NCBI RefSeq assembly: GCF_049243985.1
Contig: NC_135380.1
Location: 19,950,501 to 20,014,500 of the forward strand
Length of the DNA stretch: 64,000 bases
Source of the DNA: Paroedura picta
Taxonomy: Eukaryota > Chordata > Lepidosauria > Squamata > Gekkonidae
Direction of reading: 5' to 3'
A model generated the notes under the pieces. The model did no database searches, was not told the origin of the DNA, and saw only the letters and a list, made by a program, of their open reading frames with translations. Below are positions 53,664 through 64,000 of this stretch, one piece after another. The translations under genes were made by a program, and so were the position numbers. Each line of letters starts with the position of its first letter. Within the stretch, counting starts at the first letter, position 1.

Positions 53664-53835
53664 GTGTCACAGGAAACTGCATCTACTGAGTCAGACCACT
53701 GGTATATTTTGCTCAACACTTGGTAGTCCAGTAGCAGCTGGGGGCAGAGAGAAGTCTTTCCCAGCATCTGGAGATTCCAGGAACTGAACCTGAGGCCTTA
53801 TGTGTGTCGAGCTCATGTTCTGCTTTAGGGCCATC
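53664..53835 (-). repeat. tRNA-derived SINE, third type
   Basis: Plus strand shows GAGTCAGACCACTGG, AGTCTTTCCCAGCATCTGG, GGAACTGAACCTGAGGCC and GAGCTCATGTTCTGCTTTAG. The last two are the reverse of boxes B and A. It shares its layout with 58262-58440. Confidence 0.5.
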
Positions 53836-54311
53836 ACTGTTCTCCACTGTCTTTCCCCTCTAAGTAACAGTTTGTATTTGTTTAACGTACTTATATCCTG
53901 CTTTTGAGTCAGATTGGTTCTTAAAGCAGCTTGCAATTAAGTCAAATCCATGTTATTTAATTACAGCCTTTCCTTGAGTTCTTGTTTTGTACACAATACA
54001 CGAATATCCGCTAGATACTATAGCAGCTGTTGGGAGATGGCAGAACACCATATCTACCTGGGAATGTCAGTCGATAAAGGTGACTCAGAACCCTAGTGAT
54101 AGTTCTTCATTCTCAGGTCTTCATGCCACCTTCTGGTCACTTCTGGTGGGAAGAGCTTCTCTCCTGGGAGTGCTGCAAAACTGGGCAGCCCAGATGAACT
54201 GGCCCAAGGAAGACCCAAGCTTCAACAAGGGAGGAAGGGTAGGTAATTATTAACCACTTTGAGGCTCCTTCAGGTAGTGAAAAGTGGGACATAAAAAAAT
54301 TAGCTGTGAGT

Positions 54312-54378
54312 TGCTGCATTGTGCAGGGGGTTGGACTAGATGACCCTGGAGGTCCCTCCCAACTCTAGGATTCTATGA
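54312..54378 (+). repeat. CR1 LINE 3' terminal fragment
   Basis: TGCAGGGGGTTGGACTAGAT, GACCCTGGAGGTCCCTCC and GATTCTATGATT. Confidence 0.75.
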
Positions 54379-55082
54379 TTAAAATACTGCAAGGGCCCAA
54401 TCCTGATCAGGCCTGCAGCACAGTGTTCTCCTTGCTTTCCCCCCCTCCCCGGCACCACCTTTTCAAGTGGTGGGACAGCTGCAGGTGGGGTGCAGACATT
54501 TCAGGACATGATAAGGCATGAGTCCAGAAACAAGGATGCCTCGGGCTACAACACTGTGGCCTCAATCTGGACCCTTGAGGCATTTAAAATGACTCTAAAA
54601 TGGCGGCGGTGTCCTCAAGGCCATTCCGCTTTTGACCCTTAGCACTACCTAGTACTAAGAATTCTGCTGCCCCATAGTGGTATAAATGTGTCGCTGCTGC
54701 CTGGCTTTTGCATGATTGCACTTTGGCTTGATTAAGGGCGCACGTTTAGTGGCGCACAGCTGCTACCTGAGAGGAAGGTGAATAGGAAGAAAGGGCTGCA
54801 GCTTGACTTCTTGGCAGGACTATCAATTTTTCATCCAGCTACTACATCTATCCTACTGATATCACCTTGATCAGCAAACATTTGTGATCATGCTTATCCT
54901 CATCTGCAGCAACCTGCGTAGGTTGATTTCCGGAGATGGAGCTTTTTAAAGCTTATTTGGCAATCCTGCTTCTGAACTGACACTCCATTAACCACTTTAG
55001 CCACCCTCTTGAAAAACAGAAGTCCTGCTATTTGAAAAAAGGCGTTATGAAGTTTGAATCCATCTCTCCATTGAATACAGCA
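54379..55082. other. Intergenic, nothing recognised
   Basis: Moderate G+C with a few CpGs near 54600. No repeat family or coding frame seen. Confidence 0.4.
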
Positions 55083-55180
55083 TTATAGAATCACAGAGTT
55101 GGGAAAGGGTCATCCAGGCCATTTAGTCGAACCCCCCGTTCAATGCAGGATCAGCCTCAAGCATCCACAATAAGCCTCAA
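55083..55180 (-). repeat. CR1 LINE 3' fragment
   Basis: TAGAATCACAGAGTTGGG and GTCATCCAGGCCATTTAG on the plus strand are the reversed CR1 end; CAATGCAGGATCAGCC follows. Confidence 0.7.
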
Positions 55181-55984
55181 GCATCAATCAACAATGCACT
55201 GACAAACAGAACTATGGGAATGAATAATGAAATGTGAAACGGCTGCTAATAGCACTTCAGATCTTCCCCTGCCTGTCTTTGTGTCCACTGCCTGCTTACA
55301 AGGGCAATCACAACCTCGCAGTACCTGCTAGCAGATTAATTCATCACGGCATGTCTCTAGGGGTGGGTATGAAACCCAAGCCTCTGGCAAACAGACAAAC
55401 CCCTGTGGGATTCCTGAGAACAGGACCACCCGTGACATGACAGAAGGGCAGTCACTATCTGCATAGGGGAGTGCTGCTACGGAACGGTCAAATGCCAGGT
55501 GTGCACGTTTGCACCAAGGCTTCGGAGCAGGGGGGAGTGGGATAGACACAAACGTTTTGTGTCAGCCAAAGCTGGCACCATTTGGTAAAGTATCAAATGA
55601 AATTAATTAATAGCAATGGCAGCAAGGCTAGCAAGGATTTAGGAACCTGGATTGGGGCTGCAGTGCTGGAGAAGAAATAATCCTTATAGCAGCAATTTGT
55701 GAGGAACACCTTCGGCTTTCCCTTGGGAAACCACGTCAGTCCCACTCTCAATCAGGTTGTCTAGCTGATGGCTGCTCATGTATACAGATAACTCAACATC
55801 TTCAAGCAGACGAGCTGTGAGCATGCGTAGGCCAGGACGGGCCAATTATGCACACTTTCGATTCACTTTAGGCCAACCTGTTCTGCATAGGACAATCCTG
55901 CTGCAACAGCACATTGAAAGTGCATTATCCAACATGTGCACAATGGGCTGGAAACTCCTTGTTCGTGGGAGATAAGCCCAGTGT

Positions 55985-56135
55985 GAACTGCGATTCATCG
56001 CAAACCCTCAGCCTAAGATAACTTGCAGGGTTGTTGGGAGGATTAAATGGAAGAGAGGAATACAATCTAAGACATTTTGGGTCCTCACTGGAGAGATAGG
56101 CAGGGGATAAAAAGGAGTAAATAAATAAATAAAAA
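55985..56135 (+). repeat. SINE 3' part, second type
   Basis: GCAGGGTTGTTGGGAGGATT, TTTGGGTCCTCACTGGAGAG, AGGCAGGGGATAAAAAGG and an AAATAAATAAAT tail correspond to the 3' half of the 36405 type. The tRNA head is missing. Confidence 0.55.
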
Positions 56136-56737
56136 TACATCCTCAAGCCTTCAGATCCAGCAATATTCTGCATATGAAGTTTAAAAATGTGGCATGGGGG
56201 CTTTAAATTGGTATTTCAACATGTGTGGCTGAAGGAATGATGGAAGGCAGGCACCCCGGAGAGGCATCCTCATGCCCTTAAGCATCCTTAAAAGCATGTG
56301 TAAAAGCACTTAAGCAACAACAGTTCCCGTGCAGTAGAAACTTCCTGGGTATCCTTCAATGTATGATCCTGTCATTTTAATTATTTCTGTTCTTCCACTT
56401 TTGAATGCCTGCCAAGGATCTGTGTATTCAGCTGCATTTCTACCTTCACTGGGCAAGAGGTCGACACAATGACCTTCCACTGTTTTTCCTGCAGAGTCTC
56501 TAAACATGACATCCTGGTACCTTTAAGCCCACTGCAACCCTTCAGCAAATGACTCTTGAGCAGGCCAATTCATGTCCTCAAATTTCATTTCCTGTTGCTC
56601 AGCATGGAAGGATATAACTTCTAAGAAGCTGTGTGGTTATAATTTCAATTCTGGGTTCCAGAACACTTACAGATTCCTCATACATAGGCACTAGTTTCAA
56701 AAAGATAACTATTACTTTTCACCTTGAAAGCAGGAGA

Positions 56738-56935
56738 GAAGGCATGGTATAGCCTGATTTTGCCAGATCACAGAAGCTAAGCAGGATCGATCCTTGAAAG
56801 GGAAACCACAAAGAAAGGTTCTGCAGAGGACACCAATGGCAAACTACCACTGTTTTTCACTTGAAAGCTCATTCCTAGAGTTGCCATAGGTTGGCTGTGC
56901 TTGATAGTATAATGCGGCACCCTGCCTAAAGATAT
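56738..56935 (+). mobile_element. 5S-rRNA-derived SINE, diverged
   Basis: TATAGCCTGATTTTGCCAG, CACAGAAGCTAAGCAGGATC follow the 5S promoter region. Then come CACCAATGGCAAACTACCAC and GTTGCCATAGGTTGGCTGTG, as in the 30112 copy. Confidence 0.7.
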
Positions 56936-57053
56936 GGGAGTGGGGGAACCTAAAACTTATATTCCACTTATATGAGACCATTGTCGTATAACAGAGCATT
57001 CAACCTAAAACTTCAGCTTTTCTGCTCTGATCCAGTTCTGTAAGAGCGGAATT

Positions 57054-57185
57054 AGAATCATAGAGTTGGAAGGTGCCATCCAGGTCATTTTAGCCCCAAT
57101 CCCCTTCTCCATGCAGGATCAGCTCCATGCTAAATGTTTGTCCAGCCACTGCTTAAAGATTGCCAGTGAGGGGGATACATACTAG
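57054..57185 (-). repeat. CR1 LINE 3' fragment
   Basis: TAGAATCATAGAGTTGGAAG, CCATCCAGGTCATTTTAGCC and TCCAGCCACTGCTTAAAG are a reversed CR1 3' end. Confidence 0.75.
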
Positions 57186-58261
57186 TAATACATACTAAGG
57201 CCAAGCTATGCATAGCAATAGTCGATTCACAGAACTCTTTGCTTACTTTGAAACTTTAACTATCACTGGGCCATGACACAACTCATGAAGGGCATTAGCC
57301 ACCCTCCCTACCACTTTCATATGCTCAACGGGGAATCTGCAGACTGGTGTAGGATCTGGGAGAGCCAGGTTTGGGACCAGCCAAGCCAGCTGCTGCCTGA
57401 GCCTCGGAAGGTGGCCTTCAGCCCATGGGCCTTGCGAGATGCAAAGTTCCCCTAGCAACTATAGTTGCTACTTTGGAGAATGACTTGCTTCTATGTACAC
57501 ACAAGTAAAGATGCTGCACTTCTTCTCTTCCTTTGTATGGCAGCTCAAGAGGACCAGGAGAATGGAAAGGCCAGGTCATTCAGTGGTAAGGTTTCTTCCA
57601 TGGCTCTAATCCTTGGTTTGGTCTTGTCCCCAGCTCTTTGGGTCTACTATCCACCATCCTGATCCTTATACTTTGACCTGTTCCTCCCACGTGACCAATG
57701 TGACTGATTATGACATGTGACCTGACTGTGATGTCATGTGCTTGCAGTTTAGTGAGCTCCATGCTGGGCATTAAAGGTGGGTCCTGGGTATGTGAAGGTT
57801 GAGAGCAAGGAAGTGACTTTTTTGAGAAGGGAAAGGGGGAAGAATTAAATCTCCCTTTTGCTGGCACTGTGGCCACAACCGAAATTGGGTGGTGCATGGA
57901 TTGCTTTTTAGGTCCAAATACATCTGGAGTTCCAATCATGGAATGTCAGCATCGCCTGCAGTTTGGCCTTCAGCCATTCATGTCCTGGGTGGCCTTAGCC
58001 AAGCATCATTTTAAGAGCCTTTTATTTAATTATGCTGATCATAATAATTGTGATATAATGTTATTGCAGGGTTTATAGATGTGCTGTATAATAAAAAATA
58101 TACATAAAAAGACACCTTTATTTTATTGATTCTGTAATTGGTGAACTTGGGGGTATTTTCATGGAGCCAAATTTACTTGCATAATATTAGGAAACAGTTT
58201 GGTTTCCCAACAGCATTGTTCACCAAGGCAGGCCATTAGCCACACACACACACACGTGGCA
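57186..58261. other. Intergenic, nothing recognised
   Basis: Unique-looking sequence with short frames and a CACACA run near 58238. No support for a gene. Confidence 0.4.
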
Positions 58262-58440
58262 GGCTGCCTTGCCTTGTACTGAATCAAACCCTTAACCCAG
58301 TATTGTCTCCTCAGATTGACCGTAGGTCTCCAGGGTTTCAGCAGAGATCGTTCATGTAGCTTCCCACATGATCCTTTTAACTGGAGATGCTGGAGGATTG
58401 AACCATGGACTTTCAGCTCTACTGCTGAGCCACATCCCCT
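58262..58440 (-). repeat. tRNA-derived SINE, third type, next to a tRNA-Cys pseudogene
   Basis: In reverse complement the head reads GGGATGTGGCTCAGCAGTAG, then TGGTTCAATCCTCCAGC, then GAAACCCTGGAGACC and AGACAATACTGGGTTAAGGG. The tRNA-Cys-like sequence lies directly upstream on the same strand. Confidence 0.55.
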
Positions 58441-58459
58441 CCTCTGAATGGGGCAGAGG

Positions 58460-58531
58460 GGGGGGTACCTGGACTTGAACTGGTGACCTCTTGATCTGCA
58501 GTCAAATGCTCTACAAATGAGCTATACACTC
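58460..58531 (-). pseudogene. tRNA-Cys-like pseudogene
   Basis: The reverse complement matches the same tRNA-Cys over 72 nt, including the anticodon loop CTGCAGA and the TAGCTC A-box core. The acceptor stem has two mismatches, and the T stem (ACCAG against CCAGG) no longer pairs. It is inverted relative to the intact copy, 610 bp away, and abuts a tRNA-derived SINE on the same strand. It could be a decayed gene copy or a tRNA retropseudogene. Confidence 0.75.
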
Positions 58532-59140
58532 ACATCATCTCTCACTGGGAAGATTCTCAAAGTTTCTAAAACAGACTGGTACTTTTTTGCTGTGCTATAA
58601 TCACTTGCAAGGCACCTGGTTCCTCCCCACTCAGCTGCTAAAACCTAGCACTAGGCACATCTTCATAGGTTTGTGTGGGGCAGGGCTCCGTCACAAACAT
58701 GCCAATTCGATCACTTCCCCCTTTTTAAAAAGTTTGGCCCACACTTTGGTGGGGTAGCAAATTCCTGTCACAGAAAAGAAGGATTTGTGGATGGGAAATA
58801 GAAGGTGGGTAGCGTCAGGTTTACGCATGGCTGCTTCTCCCACACATTGCCACTGCTGAGCTGAGTAGGCTATGGGGGAAATTGCCCCCACATCATAGAG
58901 GGGGGGGGGAGAAGTGTGGCGTTATCACATTGTTTGCAGGCACCTTTATAAAGGCTGAAAGCCTTCAGCAAACAAAGCATTTACCTATTTAAAATTAAAT
59001 ATAACTATAGCTTCTTGGTGTAACAAGAAAGGCAATGACTTGTGAGTCAATGTACTTATTACTGTACACAGAAGTTAAGCAAACATCTGATAGAACAAGA
59101 AGTCAGAACTAGTGCAACTAGAACAGCTTAGTGGCCAGAT

Positions 59141-59212
59141 GGGGGTATAGCTCAGTGGTAGAGCATTTGACTGCAGATCAAGAGGTCCCTGGTTCAAATC
59201 CAGGTGCCCCCT
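59141..59212 (+). tRNA. tRNA-Cys (anticodon GCA)
   Basis: A 72-nt cloverleaf. The acceptor stem GGGGGTA pairs with TGCCCCC. The D arm has TAGCTCAGTGGTAGAGCA (the A box), the anticodon loop is CTGCAGA with GCA at 59173-59175, and the T arm has GGTTCAAATCC (the B box). Every stem pairs, with one G-T in the acceptor. It matches the vertebrate tRNA-Cys(GCA) sequence nearly base for base. A T5 run soon after the 3' end serves as Pol III terminator. There is no encoded CCA, as expected in eukaryotes. Confidence 0.93.
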
Positions 59213-59707
59213 TGTTTTTCTTTTTCTCCAATCTTTTCAATATTTCCCCTTTTTGATTTGTATGTATATTCTTGCCTCTGGCAAGAAAAGTGGAGGTTAC
59301 AGCACATCAGCACAAAAGGAACTATAGTCATTTTATTCAAAGCATGTACACTGCATGTTCACCTGTCTGTAAGGAGCAATATTTCTTCAGACTTCTCTTG
59401 TAAGTCTTCTGCTTTGAGTCTCAGTGAGAAAAGCAGACTGGAATTGGTTAAAATCTCAGCACTGAACAGTATTGGAAAGCTATATTGAGCCAGTGGGCAA
59501 AGGCACAACAGAGGACTAAGATGCTTCTTATGAAAAGTCCCAACATACCATTATTCTACTTCCCACCGTTAAGCTTCCCTTTGTGCCGGAAACCCTTGGT
59601 TGACATGAGCCACTTCTAGAGACAATTGTTGGAAGATACTGATGCTTATGGCTGCTCAGCATGACCAATCCAAGTCTCCCTTGAATCAGTGCTGTTACTC
59701 TTTATGT

Positions 59708-60035
59708 CAGCCCTTCTCAACTTTTTTGCCATTGAGAAACCTCCAAAACATGCCTTAGGCTTTGAGGAAGCCCAGAAGTGACAACAATGCAGAATATGGT
59801 ATGGAAGCATACCCACCCAGGACCCTTCATCTTCCCACTCCCTCAAGGCCCATCACTGGCCATTTTGGGATGGGCAGGTGGGTTGATATGATCACATATG
59901 ATCATATCACCCTATAAAAGTTTAACAAATTTAGAATATGTTAAAAATTGGCTAACTCCCCCCTCTATTCAGGAAACCCTTCCAGGATCGTCAAGAAACC
60001 CCAGGGTTTCGGGAAACCCTCGTTGAGAAAGCCTG
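59708..60035 (+). mobile_element. Nonautonomous hAT-like element
   Basis: 328 bp with ends CAGCCCTTCTCAAC and GTTGAGAAAGCCTG. Flanks CTTTATGT (59700-59707) and CTTCATGT (60036-60043) match at 7 of 8. The middle has a small TGATCACATATGATCATAT palindrome. No ORF of note. Confidence 0.82.
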
Positions 60036-60332
60036 CTTCATGTGAAGCCCATCTCCTATAATGCCATACACAAGCTGAGCAGTCAACTGGCAGTCATAGT
60101 GTCAAGCCAAAGCCATATCAACTCAACTTTGGCAATTATGCTTACTAACCCCTCATGATAAACTCTGAGTTGGAAAGACCTGGGAAAACTGGGGGTAAAA
60201 AACATCAGCAGCTATAATGCCATTGAGCCTACCCTCCAAATCAGCCTTTTCCCACGGGGAAACTGATTCCTATTGTCTGGAGATGAGCTCCCATTTCAGG
60301 AGACCTGGAGACCCCGCCTGAGAATCCGCAAC

Positions 60333-60435
60333 CTTAGAATGGTACAGTTGCAAGGGACCTCCAGAGCCACCTGGCCCAACCCCCTGCCCAGTGCAGGAAC
60401 CCACAACTACCCGCCCAGCCACAGAGGCCCCAATT
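60333..60435 (-). repeat. CR1 LINE 3' fragment
   Basis: TTAGAATGGTACAGTTGC, AAGGGACCTCCAGAGCC and CCCAACCCCCTGCCCAGTGC. It lies directly upstream of the 60.5 kb CpG island. Confidence 0.7.
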
Positions 60436-60479
60436 CCACGCCCCCCCTCCCTTGTGTATGATTTTGCTCTCCTTTACGC

Positions 60480-61100
60480 TGGAGCCCAGGTCTAAAATGG
60501 TTCGACGGGACGCGATGGACTCCTGCTAACTACGGGAGGCGCCCGGCTGCCGCAAGATCCCTCTCCTCCTCCGGGGCGGAAGCATGCCTTTAAAAGCGCC
60601 TCTTTCCCCAATGACCGGGCAGGAGTCAATCAGCCCCCCGCCCCGTAATCCCTCCCCCGAGGCCCGCCCGGCGCCGGAGGAGGCTGCCCGGCATCCTCGC
60701 CTTGCGTCATTTCCGGCGCGCCGGCCGGGACCCGGAAGCCGGGGATGGCTGAGGTGTCGCTTTGCTCCCGGCCGGCCTGTGGCCTGGCGAAGCCGGAGAG
60801 GAGCGGGTAAAAAGGGGGGCGGGGCTGTATTCGTCCTGGTTCTCCGACGCCGGGGAGTGGGGGGATATTTGGGGACTGGGGGGGCGGAAGTGTCCCCTGG
60901 CTCTTGAGGGAGACGGGGCCCGTTGCCCGAGCAGCATCCTCCGCTTGAAGCCTCTTTGCCTAGCATGGGCAGAAGGTGCTGCGGTGGGGACTCTTTGAAT
61001 CAGTCCCTGCAACCTCTTCGCCTAGTAGCAGCTTCATCTGCACCAGTTAGTAGGCGGCGGGGAGGTTGGCCTCCTTGGCGGAGTTCCTTCTGGGTTTGCG
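60480..61100 (+). promoter_or_regulatory. CpG island, probable promoter or first exon of a divergent neighbour (ENTPD4 by synteny)
   Basis: A sharp CpG-rich block in otherwise AT-richer DNA. It has several ETS-type GGAAG sites (near 60582, 60732 and 60887), a TGCGTCATTTCCGG cluster near 60702-60715 and no TATA box. On the plus strand an ATG in good context (60745, G at -3 and +4) opens a 21-codon frame, MAEVSLCSRPACGLAKPERSG, ending at TAA. A possible splice donor, GCGG|GTAAAA, overlaps that stop, so the frame could be a short upstream ORF or a first exon. In human, ENTPD4 and SLC25A37 are head-to-head neighbours. This island is head-to-head with SLC25A37 at 22 kb, so ENTPD4 is the best candidate. 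No ENTPD4 coding sequence is visible before the window ends. Confidence 0.5.
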
Positions 61101-61744
61101 AGGAGGGTGTAGTTTACACATGCCTTCGGTTGGCTATGGGAAAGGAGAAGCTGTCGTGCAGTTGTTTTCAATGGGGGGGGGCACAGACTGAAAAATGAGA
61201 GAAGGAGACCGAAAAAAAATACCCTTTTTGTCACATATGATGTCATGAATTGCTGGAAAGTTTGACCTTCAGCCAAGGGAAGGAAAAGACGTCATGCAAT
61301 CTGTTCCTATGTGTGTGCTTGAATTAATGCATTTAAGGGGGAAGAACATGTGTTCTAGAAATCTGCCTTGAGTATGTCTAAGATGAGGTATATTGAGCAT
61401 AGTTTAGGCCTTTTTAAGTCTAGCTCATTGTGCAATTGGCCAGCCTACTGCAGAGGGGCCTGGAACCTGAGAAGAGCTCCTAAATGCACCATTCCCCCCC
61501 CCCCAAATTGAGAATGGCTGGTGTAGTGTATGTATGGGAATGTAATTGATAAGAACCCAGAAGATTCCACATGATGACACTGCATGCAAAATGTGAAATG
61601 GTTGTACAAGTATTAAAGATTGTTTCCTTCTGCCATAGTTTCTTCATCTTTAGATATGAAACGGTAAAAGGAGCAGTTCTGTACACTTCAATTAATGTTT
61701 TCTATATAATAAAGTTGACATCATTGTGCAGCATGCCGCTGGGC
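61100..61744. other. Downstream of the 60.5 kb CpG island, nothing recognised
   Basis: If the island is a first exon, this is the start of its intron. No downstream exon of ENTPD4 or any other gene was found up to 64000. Confidence 0.4.
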
Positions 61745-61800
61745 TTTTTCTTTATTTAGATTTGTATACTGCCCTTATCTCTGGGCGGTTTTAAAACTGC
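61745..61800 (-). repeat. L2-type LINE terminal fragment
   Basis: TTTATTTAGATTTGTATACTG and CCCTTATCTCTGGGCGGTTT are a reversed LINE terminus. Confidence 0.45.
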
Positions 61801-62189
61801 TCCAAGTACTTCCCCTGTTAAGTGATTATGAACTTGTTATTTTAAAACCTTATGCTTGTGAGGAGTAAAAAACAGATTTCTTGCTTACATTGAGATATTT
61901 TGTTTTTCTGTTCTCATAATTATAGTTGGAATTCTGAAGAATTATTGTGACAGTGGTCCCATATAAGTGTAATATCTAATTTGTGTTATACAATCTACTT
62001 GCATTATGGTAGTATTCAGTTCCTGCTACATAAAAGGACCTTGGGTTGATGAACTGGGAAATACCTTAAACTATGACCCAAATCTGATAGGGGTAATGAA
62101 CCTGTTTTGGCATTGCATCACTTCTGTAGGTGGGTGGCTAACATTGTTGAATGTCTCTCCATACAAAGAAAAGGTTTCTTTATATAGAC

Positions 62190-62299
62190 CAGGGGTAGTG
62201 GTCTTCCAGATGTTCATGGACTACAATTCCCATGAGCCCCTGCCAGCATTTGCTTGTAGTCCATGGACATCTGGAGGACCATAGGTTTAACTACCCCTG
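62190..62299. mobile_element. Palindromic hAT MITE, copy 10, internally deleted
   Basis: 110 bp with perfect duplication ATATAGAC (62182-62189 and 62300-62307). Both ends are recognisable (CAGGGGTAG and CTACCCCTG), but the arms are unequal, so the palindrome is partly lost. Confidence 0.85.
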
Positions 62300-62769
62300 A
62301 TATAGACAACCAGTAGATGAGGGAGAAGGCTAAGCTAGAGTTTTTCTCACCGATATCTAATTTTCTATACAGAAAGTGGGGAGGGCGGGTAGTATAACAG
62401 AGCATTCAACCATGTGAATTCTTATCTGCTGTTGGGATTGGTATGATCCGAACATAAGTTGAGTGCGAATAAGGCCAGACTGCCTGTTAATGTTGACCAT
62501 ATTCCATTTTAGCTAACTGTTTCTTCCATCATGTGTTTTCTGTTTAGTTCATACATAATATGGTTTCCTTTGGAACTGTTCAGGAATACGGGGTGTGTTA
62601 AACAGCTCCTATCTTCCACTCAGAAGTCACCACATTTCAATCGTAAGTTTGTTTATATGATGGTTGTTTGATTTGGGACACAAACACTAACAGGAGCTCA
62701 AATGTTTTATAGATTAAATCCCAAAATTCCCAGTACATTTCAGACTGCAGGCTCTGCAGGGCAAATTAA

Positions 62770-63127
62770 TCAGTATTGTTTTAGATAAGGTAGTCTTTAC
62801 CCTTGGACTGCAAGGCGAACAAACCGGTCAGTCCTAGAGGAGATCAGCCCTGACTGCTCCTTAGAAGGCCAGATCCTGAAGATGAATCTCAAATACTTTG
62901 GCCACCTCATGAGAAGGAAGGACTCCCTGGAGAAGAGCCTAATGCTGGGAGCGATCGAGGGCAAAAGAAGAAGGGGACGACAGAGAATGAGGTGGCTGGA
63001 CGGAGTCACTGAAGCAGTAGGTGCAAATTTAAATGGACTCCGGGGAATGCTAGAGGACAGGAAGGCCTGGAGGATCATTGTCCATGGGGTCGCAATGGGT
63101 CGGACACGACTTTGCACCTAACAACAA
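62770..63127 (+). mobile_element. BovB (RTE) LINE, 3' end of the reverse transcriptase ORF
   Basis: The plus-strand frame 62882-63121 reads YFGHLMRRKDSLEK, EGKRRRGRQRMRWLDG, EDRKAWRIIVHGV and GRTRLCT, the hallmark C-terminus of BovB ORF2. It is followed by CACCTAACAACAA. The frame is nearly intact over this part. The rest of the element is absent: a 5'-truncated insertion. BovB is abundant in squamates and is thought to mobilise several of their SINEs. Confidence 0.9.
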
Positions 63128-63351
63128 GTCTTTACCAATACATCCAAGTTGATGAGTTTTTTGTAGTTGATTGTAGCTGCTTTTAACAATTACTAGCTGA
63201 ATGCCTGCACTATGAGGAGTCTATGTGAAAGAATGGCTTATATACAGCAAGGCACTTTCCTCCTCTGAGATCCATCAGTGAAGTCTGAACAACCCAGCAT
63301 TAAATAGAGAGCCAGGTTATCCACATGTACCATGCTTTGTAGTAGTCAGAG

Positions 63352-63656
63352 AAGCCTTTCTTAACTTTTTTTACCATTGAGGAACCCCCTGAAACATTCT
63401 TCAGGCTTCAGGATACCCCAGAAGTGGCATGATTGTGCAGAATATGATTGGGAAGCATAGCTGTGCACACATTGATCATTGGCCAGGGGGTGGGGGTGGA
63501 GGGTTGACATGACCATATATGCTCATATCACCTGATAAATGTATAACAAAATATTTAAAATATATATTAAAATTAATTAACCCAAGCCATTTGGGAAACC
63601 CTTCCAGGGCCGTAAAGAAACCCAGGATTTCACAGAATCCTGGTTGAGAAAGCCTG
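63352..63656 (+). mobile_element. Nonautonomous hAT-like element
   Basis: Same family as 59708-60035, in the same orientation. It starts AAGCCTTTCTTAAC and ends GTTGAGAAAGCCTG. Flanks AGTCAGAG (63344-63351) and AGTTAGAG (63657-63664) match at 7 of 8. Confidence 0.8.
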
Positions 63657-64000
63657 AGTTAGAGAGTTGGAGGGTAGTCCTGTGAGGGGTTCCCTTAGGT
63701 TGAGAAAAACTGATTGAATCGGGGGTTTCCAGATCAAGTTAAACTGTGCTATCCTTAAGAACACACTGTGTTCCCAGTGTGATTTTTAAAGAATGTGCTA
63801 TTCTGCAACATGCTTTCAAGATGTGGATGGCATCTTTTTTTGCCTTTCATTTTCTTTCAATTTTCAAAAAAGTATCCTGAGTGAAAAACTGGAAAAAGGG
63901 TAAATTGAAAAAATGTATAAAATGTTTTTATTTGAAATTAATAAAATGCTTTTTCAGGCAAGCTTTTTGCTCACTGAGAAAAATTCTGAGGACTTTTCAG

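Noticed and set aside
60526-60966. 146-codon minus-strand frame in the 60.5 kb island
   Set aside because: Arg/Pro/Gly-rich translation of GC-rich DNA with no homology I recognise.
62882-63121. 79-codon frame as a host gene
   Set aside because: It is the C-terminus of BovB ORF2 (GHLMRRKDSLEK, RRRGRQRMRWLDG), a LINE fragment.
1-64000. CRISPR array, operon, Shine-Dalgarno or other prokaryotic feature
   Set aside because: Split genes with GT-AG introns, SINEs, LINEs and CpG islands show this is vertebrate nuclear DNA. The regularly recurring palindromes are dispersed MITEs with their own target duplications, not a spaced array.
1-64000. Endogenous retrovirus or LTR element
   Set aside because: I looked for long terminal repeats and gag, pol or env-like frames and saw none that I could support.

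Overview
The window is vertebrate nuclear DNA, almost certainly from a squamate reptile. It holds one recognisable protein gene, split over four coding exons on the minus strand, in a background crowded with interspersed repeats. The repeats point to squamates: a BovB LINE 3' end, 5S-rRNA-derived SINEs, tRNA-derived Sauria-type SINEs with the TTCTTCTTC tail, CR1- and L2-type LINE ends and many short hAT-like DNA transposons. The species cannot be fixed from sequence alone.

Layout. 1-2640: intergenic, with a SINE, a palindromic hAT MITE, a CR1 end and a CpG-rich inverted-repeat element. About 2645-38700: the mitoferrin-1 gene SLC25A37 on the minus strand, with a 4.1 kb 3' UTR (about 2645-6774), exon 4 (6775-7295), exon 3 (8506-8562), exon 2 (13495-13723), a 24.5 kb repeat-rich intron 1, and exon 1 (38274-38507) in a CpG island. 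The spliced ORF is 346 aa, with all three carrier signatures and the three histidines implicated in iron transport. 39250-60480: intergenic and repeat-rich, with a tRNA-Cys(GCA) gene at 59141-59212 and a decayed inverted copy 610 bp away. 60480-61100: a second CpG island, probably the promoter or first exon of a plus-strand neighbour. In human, ENTPD4 lies head-to-head with SLC25A37, so ENTPD4 is the leading candidate, by synteny only. 61100-64000: repeats, including the BovB end.

The most unusual signal is in two inverted-repeat retroelement families in intron 1 (20336-20573 and 28949-29388), each bounded by perfect 15- or 17-bp target-site duplications. The second can be folded as a type I hammerhead ribozyme with three helices flush to a near-consensus core. 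The first carries a similar CTGANGA / hairpin / GAAA arrangement. This suggests Penelope-like or ribozyme-bearing retroelement ancestry. A second theme is a burst of near-perfectly palindromic hAT MITEs: ten clear copies, all with 8-bp target duplications, nine with TA at the centre. One of them sits in the CpG island about 0.5 kb upstream of the SLC25A37 start codon.

SLC25A37 imports iron across the inner mitochondrial membrane for haem and Fe-S cluster synthesis. No other complete protein gene was recognised. Most long ORFs are chance frames in GC- or GA-rich DNA or fragments of transposons.
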